From positions 1 through 54,809 of the forward strand of contig CAMLRA010000010.1 in assembly GCA_946482325.1 (NCBI GenBank): 54,809 bases of DNA, read 5' to 3'. Below are positions 18,901 through 25,975 of the stretch, in pieces. The translations under genes were made by a program, and so were the position numbers. This DNA comes from an uncultured Chromatiaceae bacterium. Its GTDB lineage: Bacteria > Pseudomonadota > Gammaproteobacteria > Enterobacterales > Alteromonadaceae. Every line of letters begins with the position of its first letter. Positions within the stretch are counted from its first letter, which is position 1. The notes below the pieces were generated by a model. It saw nothing but the letters and a program-made list of their open reading frames with translations, searched no databases and had not been told where the DNA came from.

Positions 18901-19084
18901 GCCAGCCGGCAAAGACGCCTCGCTGAGTGTGATATATCAGCAAAACGGTGAAGATACCGTATTGGCGTTAAACGAAACCGCCAGCCAGTTCTGCCGCGAC
19001 AGCAGCGCATTGCCACCGGGGGGGGACTGGCGGCTGATTTGGCGCCAGCAACTGTCGGTGCGGGAATTCCGTCAACCGCGGTAA
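15914..19084 (+). CDS. Large lipoprotein with leucine-rich repeats and a metzincin protease domain
   Basis: AGGGAG precedes the ATG at 15914, giving 1056 residues. Domains in order: lipoprotein signal ending LSGC with a Gly-rich linker; two beta-repeat units of the InlB/'bacterial repeat' type (about 35-165, each with a Cys pair); an internalin-like leucine-rich repeat region (about 215-405, 'L..L.N.ITDL.PL..LTNL' pattern); a beta-rich middle; and a zinc protease domain with HELGHNFGRNH (His775 to His785) and the Met-turn DIMSYCG (Met827). This is the HExxHxxGxxH signature of metzincins such as the M66/StcE and M12 families. The product should be a cell-surface or secreted protease that binds a target through the repeats. 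A strong terminator follows. Confidence 0.88.
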   Translation: MRYQLIFTLSLCAGLSGCGGGGGDSPAPVTPEVPQYLVSTQAGQGGTLSPISSMVRQGGTTTFTLNPNTGYDIESANGCEGKLNGNVYSTGPVNAACTITASFKKQSLLITAKAGTGGSITPAEQRVLYGEKLQFELVPKDGFDITTATGCGGKLQGSIFITAPITTTCTVEATFHSNTAVVFPDAGLDKVVRQALGLSPSDSISKARLVQLTNLEIPYGQIADLQGLQHATGLKRLFVSNNQITDLTPLANLTNLEDFSSYSNPIVNLQPLAALKKLKTLRLIDVPATDLKPLQGLQLTDIGLSSSSPYDLSPLAGMPLRRFYFWHNATADLSPLANAPLEYVDLYNSKVKDLSGLKNLTGLMSLTLTGSDVTDLSPLRQASRLGALNLLNSKVNNLDVLSELNFAPRAALYISGCIDQSGFSRHLEQLKAVQAKHALNLWINTDKRYDCTDTLAGTSLSMQAEVVNKTLQYSWKITGNAYPVHCALYLDQDDQLPGIAASTLQTCAATGSATYSGHQADQFRPAIWFDNGIGGEKLIKLAEVGAAPTLPALQSLDLSQITISAKPLLVTERDGLLRLHVTAAQSPAQLPKFQLDLQLNGNSQLLNTVAPQKLPASKVHRSLADAYQAIIPASWMQPGLQIKVLQDGQLVRTYTPQFAPARPLAIRIVPFQLGEQVATLPDVNAVKNAVRTYWPFSQIEVRARAPYQIKASETKLSAHIMLGQLTDLRVIEGENVYYYGYFKPEMGDGCCNGVGYFGSPIAVGIEKDNGEVLAHELGHNFGRNHVDCGAPSEPDLAYPYSAWGMGSVGLDLALKTLISPDTTKDIMSYCGPKHVSDYNVAAVQEFVKENPPAAFPTPAQAAAQVQSGGSALYLAGSLQGSTVQVRTLVPLSRAPRSEVPSGYSIRVLNEQGSWFEFNLQLLQLDHPTDQAERHFSVELPQMSIQRFEIWQNGVLVATQDNSAALAGSAGQQLQQQQLSQSQFQLDESANQLCVSWPAGKDASLSVIYQQNGEDTVLALNETASQFCRDSSALPPGGDWRLIWRQQLSVREFRQPR

Positions 19085-19098
19085 GCAGTTGCAGTAAT

Positions 19099-19127
19099 AA
19101 CAAAGCCGGCAGCATGCCGGCTTTGTT
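19099..19127. terminator. Bidirectional terminator between protease and sigma factor genes
   Basis: A perfect 12-bp stem, AACAAAGCCGGC (19099-19110) with GCCGGCTTTGTT (19116-19127) around a five-base loop, sits 15 bases after the protease stop and 33 bases beyond the convergent sigma gene stop. The A-rich and T-rich stem ends allow action in both directions. Confidence 0.8.
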
Positions 19128-19159
19128 GTTTTGGGTTCGGAGCAACCGCCGGTTCACAG

Positions 19160-20314
19160 TTAAAGCCGGCCCGATGCGATTAATCCGGCAATCATGCCGG
19201 CCCAGCCGGAGCCGATGCCGACCACCAGGCCTATGACGCAGCCCAACCATTGCCGGCGTTGTCTCGCCGCAGCTTTTGGATCTGCCTGCCGTTCCCGCGC
19301 CTGTTGCGGTGCCAGCAGCCGACTGAGCTGGAGCTGGGTGCTGAGCAGTAACACGGTCAGCATCGTCATGCACGCGATGGGGCCCCATGCGCTTGGCGTC
19401 AGCTCATAGGCGGCGACCCAGCACAGACCAAATCCTGCCATCCAGGCCATAGTCCGGCGTCTGAGCTGACGTAGTTGTGTCGCAAGTTCAGCGCTGTCAG
19501 CACTGTCGATGGCTGGTTTCATACCGTAAAACACTGCGGCGATGGCCAGCAAGGCGCCGATGGCAGCGCCACCTAAGAGCGCTATCAACTTCAGCGGGCC
19601 AGAGGCTGCGCCCGGTGTTGCAGAATTTGTCGCAGTCTGCACCAGCTGATCGGCTGCCATGGCCGCGGCTGGCGGACTGGCCGTGGCCAGTGCAGCAGTA
19701 AGCGCTGCGGAAAACCCAAGCCCGGGTGCGGTCGATAAAATCAGCTGGCCGTAACGGCTCAGCCATTGTTCTTTTAACGATTCACGTACCCGCTGTAGTT
19801 TTTTCCGCACATTGGCTTCGCTGATGCCCAGCAGGGCCGCCACCTGACTGCTGGATTGTTCTTCGCGATAAAACAGCAATAGCATTTCGCGGCTCTCGGC
19901 CGGCAGCGCGTCGAGAAATTGCTGCAGCAGCTGGCTTTGCTCAGCGCGGCCATGCCACAGTTCCGGGCTGGCGTCCGGGTCAACAAAATCGGCCAGCACA
20001 GTTTCGGCGTCATCGCCATCCAGTTGCCGCCGGGCTTTTTGGTCACGCAGGCCATGAAAGGCCTGATAGCGGGTGATTTGCCGTACCCAGGGTAAAAAGC
20101 TACCGGCTTCGCGCAGTTGCGGCAATTGCTGCCAGACATGAATAAATACCTGCTGCGCAATATCTTCGCTGCGGTCTATGTCTTTGACGATGGCGAGCGC
20201 AATACTGCTGACCATCTGGCGACAGCGGTTAATCAGGCGCTGATAGGCTGCCATGTCGCCTTGTTGTGCTGCCAATACGTCAGGCATTAACTGTAATTCG
20301 ATGCTGTGATCCAT
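19160..20314 (-). CDS. ECF sigma factor with a C-terminal membrane domain
   Basis: The first 190 or so of 384 residues form an ECF sigma factor: region 2 with 'SEDIAQQVFIHVWQQLPQLREAGSFLPWV' in pattern, and region 4 with 'SSSQVAALLGISEANVRKKLQRVRESL' in pattern. The remaining half holds about five hydrophobic segments (roughly 195-215, 238-262, 288-306, 310-330, 355-380) separated by basic or Ala-rich loops. Ordinary ECF factors stop after region 4 and are held by a separate anti-sigma; here a membrane tail is fused and no anti-sigma gene is adjacent, so the tail may do that job (inference). Its ATG starts one base after the stop of the alpha/beta hydrolase gene, so the two are coupled. Confidence 0.9.
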   Translation of the reverse strand: MDHSIELQLMPDVLAAQQGDMAAYQRLINRCRQMVSSIALAIVKDIDRSEDIAQQVFIHVWQQLPQLREAGSFLPWVRQITRYQAFHGLRDQKARRQLDGDDAETVLADFVDPDASPELWHGRAEQSQLLQQFLDALPAESREMLLLFYREEQSSSQVAALLGISEANVRKKLQRVRESLKEQWLSRYGQLILSTAPGLGFSAALTAALATASPPAAAMAADQLVQTATNSATPGAASGPLKLIALLGGAAIGALLAIAAVFYGMKPAIDSADSAELATQLRQLRRRTMAWMAGFGLCWVAAYELTPSAWGPIACMTMLTVLLLSTQLQLSRLLAPQQARERQADPKAAARQRRQWLGCVIGLVVGIGSGWAGMIAGLIASGRL

Positions 20315-20315
20315 G

Positions 20316-21293
20316 TTATTTCGCCTCCTGCAAAAAGCCGCGGATTTTTTGATTCAGCCAGGCCGGGTCATCCAGCATAATAAAGTGCCTTGCCTGAGTG
20401 TTGATGTCGAGTTGTGCTGCCGGTAATTTTTCCAGTTGCTGCTGATACAACGCTTTAACGCCCGCCTGGGCCTGTGGCGGTAAAGCGCCGCTGGCGCCCA
20501 ATAACAACACCGGCTGTTTGATATGACTCACTTGCAGCCGTAAATCGGTGGTCAGCAGTTCAGCCATCACCTGACCGACTGTTTTGGGATCAGATGCTTC
20601 TGCCATTGCCAATACTTGTTGCTGCGCGCTTTGGCTGGTTGCCTGAATAAACAAGCCTTGCGCCGTGGCCTGACTCAGCTGGGTTTTAGTCATGCCACCA
20701 TACTGCATACTGATTTGTGCAGCCTGAGTTTGCATCTGTGCTGCGGTGGTCGCCGGATTGCGGGTAAAGACCGGGGCTAAATATGGCAGACCATCGACCG
20801 AGACAATCGGGCCTATGGTATCCGGCGCTTTGCTTGCCAGCGCAAACGCGAGAAAACCACCGAGGCTATGGCCAATCACCACTGGCTGCTGCAGCTGTTT
20901 GGTCTTGATATAAGCCAATAATTCCTGCTGCACCGCACTGAGCAGCGAACTGCCCGGCTGCATGCCCATGCGCGCTGCTTTGCCGGCAAAACCGGCCAGG
21001 TGAATTAAATGCAGCTGATGGTCGGCTTTTAATGCATCCACAGTGCTTTGCCAGACTGCAGGCGACGACATCAACCCAGGAATTAAAATCACTGGCCGAC
21101 CCTGACCTATCACTTCGACACTAAAGCTGGTTGTGGCGGCAGCACTGGCCAATGCAGCGACAGGCGCCGTCAATGACTGCGGCGCTGGTGCCGCATGGCT
21201 CTGACCAGACTGGTTGGCAGCAAAAACGGCCATAAAAATGGTGGGGATCATCGATAAACGGACGGCAGTAGTGGGATTGGTGCATTTAAACAT
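20316..21293 (-). CDS. Exported alpha/beta hydrolase
   Basis: The start at 21293 has AAGGAG six bases upstream and gives 325 residues. A hydrophobic N-terminal segment (about 12-35, with SHAAPAPQ after it) looks like a signal peptide. The hydrolase core shows 'GRPVILIPGLMSSPAVWQSTVDAL' in pattern (oxyanion strand), the nucleophile elbow GHSLGG, and a late histidine in QARHFIMLDDP, consistent with a Ser-Asp-His triad. Substrate unknown; esterase, lactonase or aryl-type activity is possible. It is the first gene of a two-gene unit with the membrane-tailed ECF sigma factor. Confidence 0.88.
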   Translation of the reverse strand: MFKCTNPTTAVRLSMIPTIFMAVFAANQSGQSHAAPAPQSLTAPVAALASAAATTSFSVEVIGQGRPVILIPGLMSSPAVWQSTVDALKADHQLHLIHLAGFAGKAARMGMQPGSSLLSAVQQELLAYIKTKQLQQPVVIGHSLGGFLAFALASKAPDTIGPIVSVDGLPYLAPVFTRNPATTAAQMQTQAAQISMQYGGMTKTQLSQATAQGLFIQATSQSAQQQVLAMAEASDPKTVGQVMAELLTTDLRLQVSHIKQPVLLLGASGALPPQAQAGVKALYQQQLEKLPAAQLDINTQARHFIMLDDPAWLNQKIRGFLQEAK

Positions 21294-21493
21294 GTTGAAC
21301 TCCTTGCGATGACTGTTACTTCCTAGTGCCGGCGGCCACTGCTGTTGTGACAAAAAATTTGAAATATTTTTTAACTATCTAAAAGTTAAAGGTTTTCTGA
21401 ATGACACGGTTTTTATTGTTCAGTGCCGGATCCGGCCAGCCTGCTGAGTTGTTGTGGTTTATCGTGACGCTTGCCATTTAACGGGAGCGGCTT

Positions 21494-22288
21494 ATGCACA
21501 ATGACTCAACCAATGCAGCACAACAGTTTTTTGATTTACAGCAGCAAACGGAGTTGCTGTTATTGCCCAATATCTGGGATCCGGCCAGTGCCGTACTGGC
21601 GCAGGCTCAAGGCGCAAGGGCGCTTGCAACATCCAGTGCCGCACTGGCCTGGGCGCTGGGCTATCCGGATGGCGAGCAATTGCCCCTGGCAGAACTGCGA
21701 AGTGCACTGCAGCGTATCTTGCGGGTGTGCCGGGTCCCGCTCAGTGTTGATCTGGAGCAGGGTTACAGCGCTGATCCGGCGCAGGTAGCCGCTTTAGTGG
21801 TGCAGCTGGCCGATGAAGGTGTCGCCGGTGTGAATCTGGAAGATGGGCTGGCCCCGGCTGAGCTGCTGGCCGCGAAAATTCGCGTTTGTCGCGCAGCGCT
21901 GGCCGGCCGGGTCTTTTTTATCAATGCCAGAACCGACGTATTTTTACGGACGCTGGCCACAGATGCTGCGGCTGTGCAGTTGTGTCGGCAGCGGGCTTTG
22001 TTATATCAGGTGGCTGGCGCTGACGCCTTGTTTGTGCCGGGTTTGCATTGTCTGAATACCGTTGCGCAAATCCATGCGGGTTTGCCGATACCACTGAATC
22101 TGATGGGATGGCCAACCCTTGCCAGTGCCGGACAAATTCTCGGTGCCGGCGTGCGCCGTATCAGTGCAGGCCCCGCCATTTTTATCGCAACGGCGGATGC
22201 TGCACAGGCTGCATTGCAACAATTTTTGCAGCGGCCACAACGGCCTGCTACGCCACTGGATTATATGCAACTCAATCAATTGTTTTGA
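21494..22288 (+). CDS. Isocitrate lyase/PEP mutase superfamily enzyme
   Basis: The 264-residue protein has the motif series of the PEP mutase/isocitrate lyase superfamily: LLLPNIWDPASA near the N-terminus, VDLEQGYS with the metal-binding Asp, GVNLEDG, and INARTDVFL. Members of this short subgroup act as oxaloacetate decarboxylases, phosphonopyruvate hydrolases or carboxyvinyl-phosphonate mutases; the flexible-loop cysteine of true lyases (KKCGH) is absent, which argues against isocitrate or methylisocitrate lyase. A GGGAGCGG stretch ten bases upstream of the ATG at 21494 is a fair ribosome binding site. It stands alone; no phosphonate genes are nearby. Confidence 0.88.
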   Translation: MHNDSTNAAQQFFDLQQQTELLLLPNIWDPASAVLAQAQGARALATSSAALAWALGYPDGEQLPLAELRSALQRILRVCRVPLSVDLEQGYSADPAQVAALVVQLADEGVAGVNLEDGLAPAELLAAKIRVCRAALAGRVFFINARTDVFLRTLATDAAAVQLCRQRALLYQVAGADALFVPGLHCLNTVAQIHAGLPIPLNLMGWPTLASAGQILGAGVRRISAGPAIFIATADAAQAALQQFLQRPQRPATPLDYMQLNQLF

Positions 22289-22471
22289 TAGAACAGCGGC
22301 CGGTGGCAGGGTGAGTTCAACTGGTCGCACATTTATATCGAAACAAATCGAAAGTATTTCAATGTATTTTTATTTGTGTTATACCAAAGCCATCAACTGA
22401 TAAAAACAGTCAGGTCTGACGGCGCTCTGGCCCGCAGTCACACTGGCGAAAACCTATCACAGGAGAGAGTT

Positions 22472-23851
22472 ATGGCGAATTTTGACCGGCGCAGTTTTAT
22501 GAAAGCTTCAATGGCTACTGCGGCATTGGGGGTGGCAGCGGCTTGCAGCCAACAAGGTGCTAAACCGGCTGGCGCAGCACCGGCAGCCAAAGGCCAATCA
22601 GTGATGGGGCTGGTGGTGCCGGCGATGACAGAAGTGCGGGTTGGTTTAATTGGTGTCGGCGAGCGCGGCGTTGGTTATATCAGCCATTTCAGCCAAATCG
22701 AAGGCGCGCGCATCACGGCCATTTGTGACACGGATCCACAAACGCTGCAGCGTGCACGCGGTTTGTTCGACAAAATGGCCAAACCACAACCAGCGTATTT
22801 TGGTGACAGTCCGGACAGTTATCACCAGTTATTAGCGCGCCAAGATGTCGATATCGTCGTGATTGCGACGCCATGGGCGCTGCATCATCCGATGGCCAAA
22901 GCGGCGATGCTCGCCGGCAAACATGCTTTTGTTGAGGTGCCGATGGCACTGGAACTGGAGCAGATGTGGGACTTGGTCGACACCGCTGAAGCGACGCAGC
23001 GCAACTGTATGATGCTGGAAAACGTCTGTTATGGCCGCGACGAGTTGATGGTGCTGAATATGGTGCGCCAAGGCCTGTTTGGTGAACTGCTGCACGGTGA
23101 AGCGGCTTATATTCACGAATTACGCTGGCAAATCAAAGAGATAGAACGCAAAACCGGCTCATGGCGCACTTTTGAAGAAGCGCGGCAAAACGGCAATTTG
23201 TATCCGACCCACGGCTTAGGCCCGGTGGCGCAATATATGGGCATTAACCGCGGCGACCGCTTTGATTTCCTGAACTCGGTCAGCTCACCGGCGATTGGCC
23301 GCGCTGAATATGCCAAACGCGAATTCCCGGCCGACCATCCGCGCAACCAAATCAAATACACTTGTGGCGACATCAATACCAGCATTATCAAAACCGTACA
23401 GGGCCGCACCATCATGCTGCAGCATGACACCACCACACCGCGGCCATACAGCCGGCATAACCTGATTCAGGGCACCAATGGCGTGTTTGCCGGTTTTCCG
23501 AACCGTATCGCGCTGGAAACCGGTGGCCGTGGCGGCAGTTACCATGATTGGGATATGGATATGGCACCCTGGTATCAGCAATATGACCACCCGCTGTGGC
23601 AACGCATGGGCCGCGAAGCCGAACGCAATGGCGGCCACGGCGGCATGGATTTCCTGATGTGCTGGCGGTTGATTTATTGCCTGCGTAACGCCGAACCGCT
23701 GGATCAGGACGTCTATGACGGCGCCGCCTGGTCTGCGGTGTTACCACTGTCGGTTGCCTCCGTCGCTGACCGCGGCAACAGCCGCGATTTCCCGGATTTC
23801 ACCCGTGGCCTGTGGCAAAAAACCAAGCCGCTGGGCGTTGTTGGCGGCTAA
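22472..23851 (+). CDS. Tat-exported Gfo/Idh/MocA oxidoreductase, GH109-like
   Basis: The ATG at 22472 follows AGGAGAGAG, giving 459 residues. The N-terminus DRRSFMKAS with a hydrophobic stretch is a twin-arginine signal, so the enzyme folds with its cofactor before export. The Rossmann part has '[17 protein letters not shown]' and ICDTDP; the C-terminal part has '[20 protein letters not shown]' and '[19 protein letters not shown]', both characteristic of glycoside hydrolase family 109, which uses tightly bound NAD+ to split alpha-N-acetylgalactosaminides by an oxidation-elimination route. The GH109 call is from motif memory; another exported glycan oxidoreductase is possible. It stands alone. 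Confidence 0.88.
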   Translation: MANFDRRSFMKASMATAALGVAAACSQQGAKPAGAAPAAKGQSVMGLVVPAMTEVRVGLIGVGERGVGYISHFSQIEGARITAICDTDPQTLQRARGLFDKMAKPQPAYFGDSPDSYHQLLARQDVDIVVIATPWALHHPMAKAAMLAGKHAFVEVPMALELEQMWDLVDTAEATQRNCMMLENVCYGRDELMVLNMVRQGLFGELLHGEAAYIHELRWQIKEIERKTGSWRTFEEARQNGNLYPTHGLGPVAQYMGINRGDRFDFLNSVSSPAIGRAEYAKREFPADHPRNQIKYTCGDINTSIIKTVQGRTIMLQHDTTTPRPYSRHNLIQGTNGVFAGFPNRIALETGGRGGSYHDWDMDMAPWYQQYDHPLWQRMGREAERNGGHGGMDFLMCWRLIYCLRNAEPLDQDVYDGAAWSAVLPLSVASVADRGNSRDFPDFTRGLWQKTKPLGVVGG

Positions 23852-23892
23852 ACCGACACTTTGTGCCAGAAGCGGTCATTTGTGAAACTTAC

Positions 23893-23984
23893 TGTACGGC
23901 GGCGCTGACGCTTGCACGTACCTACCGCCGCGATTTGAGCATAGGTACGGTCAGCGAAGCGCGCTGGGCGTCACACGCCGTACA
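23893..23984 (-). repeat. Extragenic palindromic repeat, copy B
   Basis: This 92-bp noncoding element is a nested palindrome: TGTACGGCG (23893-23901) pairs with CGCCGTACA (23976-23984), CGCTGAC (23903-23909) with GTCAGCG (23950-23956), and CGTACCTA (23917-23924) with TAGGTACG (23942-23949). Two small hairpins lie in the right arm, GGCGT-cac-ACGCC (23967-23979) and CAGCG-aagcg-CGCTG (23952-23966). The right arm, read on the minus strand, matches copy A at 1955-1998. The element lies between the GH109-like gene and the GNAT gene. Confidence 0.75.
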
Positions 23985-24122
23985 CAACATATTTGATTGT
24001 CTGCATCCCGCTCGTTGCAAACATCCGGCTAAAAAGCACTAAACCAAGGTTTCAGCGCTTGCACCAAGTGGCCGCAGGGGCTTATTGCAGCGATTTTTAC
24101 CGCCGGCCGAACGCCTTTAATA

Positions 24123-24668
24123 TCACACCGTATTGTTGTGCTGCGCAGTCATTGTTTGCTCGCGCAGCAGCGCATAAACAGCCATGTCGACATGCTGACC
24201 CTGCACAAAATTGGCACCGCGCGCTACGCCTTCGTGGGTAAAACCACAGTTGATGGCGACTTTTTCTGAAGCCAGATTGGCGGTATTCATCCGAATTTCC
24301 AGCCGGTTGATCAGCAGCGTATTAAACAGATATTGGCTCAGCATGCGCACGGCTTTTGTGGCAATGCCACTGTTGCGCTGCGCTTGTGCCAGCACGGTAT
24401 AGCCGATTTCTCGGGCATTAAAATACGGCACCGACTTAAAGTGCCAGATGATGCCAAGGATGTTGTTCTCCTGATCGACGATCAGCAGTTTTTCATGGCT
24501 GTCATTAGAGAGGCCGTCGCTGTCAAAGTTTTTCTCAAAGGTTCTGGGCGAGGTGATGGCGCCGGGCAAATACTCACCGCGCACATCCAGATCGTTGAGC
24601 AGCGGCACCAGTGTTGTCAGGTCTTGCCGGGTAATATGCCGAATGGCCAGATTGCCGTCTTTAATCAT
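24123..24668 (-). CDS. GNAT acetyltransferase, RimJ/RimL-like
   Basis: This 181-residue protein is a GNAT N-acetyltransferase of the RimJ/RimL type: 'IRHITRQDLTTLVPLLND' at the start, 'EIGYTVLAQAQRNSGIATKAVRMLSQYLF' in pattern (strand 4 and the acetyl-CoA-binding turn) and 'ASEKVAINCGFTHEGVAR' in the last motif, all usual for ribosomal-protein or amino-acid acetylases. AAGGAG is seven bases upstream of its ATG. The start overlaps the stop of the paiB-like gene by four bases (ATGA), so it is the last gene of a three-gene operon. Confidence 0.9.
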   Translation of the reverse strand: MIKDGNLAIRHITRQDLTTLVPLLNDLDVRGEYLPGAITSPRTFEKNFDSDGLSNDSHEKLLIVDQENNILGIIWHFKSVPYFNAREIGYTVLAQAQRNSGIATKAVRMLSQYLFNTLLINRLEIRMNTANLASEKVAINCGFTHEGVARGANFVQGQHVDMAVYALLREQTMTAQHNNTV

Positions 24669-25396
24669 GTGACTGCTCCTTTGCTGGAAACGGGTTGTTG
24701 GTTTTGCGTGTTTACTGCAGCTTCAACTGCGAACAACCCCTGCGCCTGCATCAATTGCCAAACGGTTTGTGGCCGCTCTGATTGCTGTAGAAATTGCAGC
24801 ACATCCTGACGGGCGGCCGGTGTTTTGTTCTGCGACAGCTTCATTTTGGCGTGCAGCGATTCAATCGACACAGCAAAGCCTGTGATGGCAGAGGACAGCT
24901 GTTTCTCATACGCCAGATTGCTCTGGCGGGCAGTTGCTGCGCCAGAATCAGTCCCCACCGAGCGCGCTAACCCATCCTGCACCTGTGGCGGCAAGGCCCG
25001 GTTGGCGGCGGCTTGTTGCCGGCGCACTAACGCCAGCGTGTTGCGCATATCCAGCAACTGCACAGTGCCGCTGATTTCCACCAGACTGTAATTCCAGGTG
25101 GCGACCTGCGGCTGTTGTTGATAACACTCAGCTGCGACAAATGCATGTGGACCCTGTATCACCAGTTTGACTTTATCGCCATCCCGCAGGCTCTGCAGTT
25201 GTGGGTTTTGTGCCGCCAAATGGCCATACACGGTGCCGGTCAGGCCATCCGGCTGATCCCATGCAAATAAAAACGGAATCGCGCTGAGCTGTAAATCTGC
25301 GGTTATCAGCAAACCAAAATAATGCTGTTGTAAAAACTGCCGGATCAACTGCGGATCATTTAACGCATAGTGCGCGGGCGTGTAAGTCGGAGTCAT
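24665..25396 (-). CDS. PaiB-like FMN-binding protein
   Basis: The start at 25396 has GAGG six bases upstream; a TTG two codons earlier is less likely. The 243-residue protein matches the PaiB family (FMN-binding, split-barrel flavin fold): 'MTPTYTPAHYALNDPQLIRQFL' in pattern at the start, 'GHLAAQNPQ' and the late 'MKLSQNK' region. In Bacillus, paiB lies next to paiA, a GNAT polyamine acetyltransferase, and affects sporulation and protease genes. Here it lies between two GNAT genes, and the operon is divergent from a MocR-type regulator. The biochemical role of PaiB is not settled. Confidence 0.92.
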   Translation of the reverse strand: MTPTYTPAHYALNDPQLIRQFLQQHYFGLLITADLQLSAIPFLFAWDQPDGLTGTVYGHLAAQNPQLQSLRDGDKVKLVIQGPHAFVAAECYQQQPQVATWNYSLVEISGTVQLLDMRNTLALVRRQQAAANRALPPQVQDGLARSVGTDSGAATARQSNLAYEKQLSSAITGFAVSIESLHAKMKLSQNKTPAARQDVLQFLQQSERPQTVWQLMQAQGLFAVEAAVNTQNQQPVSSKGAVT

Positions 25397-25431
25397 ATTC
25401 AACCTCGGGAGGATGTGCCGAAGTGGCTGGT

Positions 25432-25875
25432 TTACTGTTTGCGTTGCACTGCAAACGCATTGTGGATGGCCTGAAAACCCACTTTGGGGTAATAACCCAT
25501 CGCGCTTGGTGCACTGAGCAGCAACTGTTGAACCTGAGGGCCACTATGCTCAGCCACGGCCAGCAATAAGATCCGGCCTATACCTGAATGCTGCAGATCA
25601 CCGGCCACCAGCAAATCGGCGATGTAACAAACAAAAGCGCTGTCGGTTAAACAACGGGCCAGGCCAACCAGCTTGCCGTCGATCCGGGCGCTGATGGTCA
25701 GATTGGCGCCACTGAATAGTTGTGCCATGCGGGCGCGGTCAGATAAGGGCCGCTTGATGCCGGACGAGTGGTACAGCGCCAGATATTCATCCAGCAGCTC
25801 TGGTTGCCAGGGTTCCACGTTGATGCTCAGCGCGACGCCTGTGGTAGTAAACGCTTGGTTGGTGGTGGGGTGCAT
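25432..25875 (-). CDS. GNAT acetyltransferase
   Basis: This 147-residue protein has the core GNAT elements: 'ISARIDGKLVGLARCLTD' (strands 2-3), 'IADLLVAGDLQHSGIGRILL' (acetyl-CoA loop Q-x-x-G-I-G) and 'MGYYPKVGFQAIHNAF' at the end. AGGAG lies six bases before the ATG. It is the first gene of the operon GNAT - paiB-like - GNAT, 35 bases ahead of the second gene. The substrate could be a polyamine or amino acid by analogy with PaiA, but the two proteins are not obviously alike outside the GNAT core. Confidence 0.88.
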   Translation of the reverse strand: MHPTTNQAFTTTGVALSINVEPWQPELLDEYLALYHSSGIKRPLSDRARMAQLFSGANLTISARIDGKLVGLARCLTDSAFVCYIADLLVAGDLQHSGIGRILLLAVAEHSGPQVQQLLLSAPSAMGYYPKVGFQAIHNAFAVQRKQ

Positions 25876-25944
25876 ACAGTACTCCTGAAAAAACCGGCTT
25901 GCGCCTGCCTTGATTGGCTGTTCAAATGCAGCTTAAGAGCCTAT

Positions 25945-25964
25945 TGGTTCTATAAAAAGAACCA
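25945..25964. promoter_or_regulatory. TGGTTC-N8-GAACCA palindrome, likely MocR operator
   Basis: TGGTTC (25945-25950) and GAACCA (25959-25964) form a perfect inverted repeat with an AT-rich spacer, 11 bases ahead of the mocR-type gene and in the gap shared with the GNAT-paiB operon. GntR/MocR regulators bind sites of this kind in divergent promoters. Confidence 0.6.
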
Positions 25965-25975
25965 GTTTTAATAAA

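Noticed and set aside
22338..22362. GAAAGTATTTC near the GH109-like gene as a second copy of the LacI-type site
   Set aside because: It lacks the CG centre of GAAAGCGCTTTC, and AT-rich matches of this length are common.
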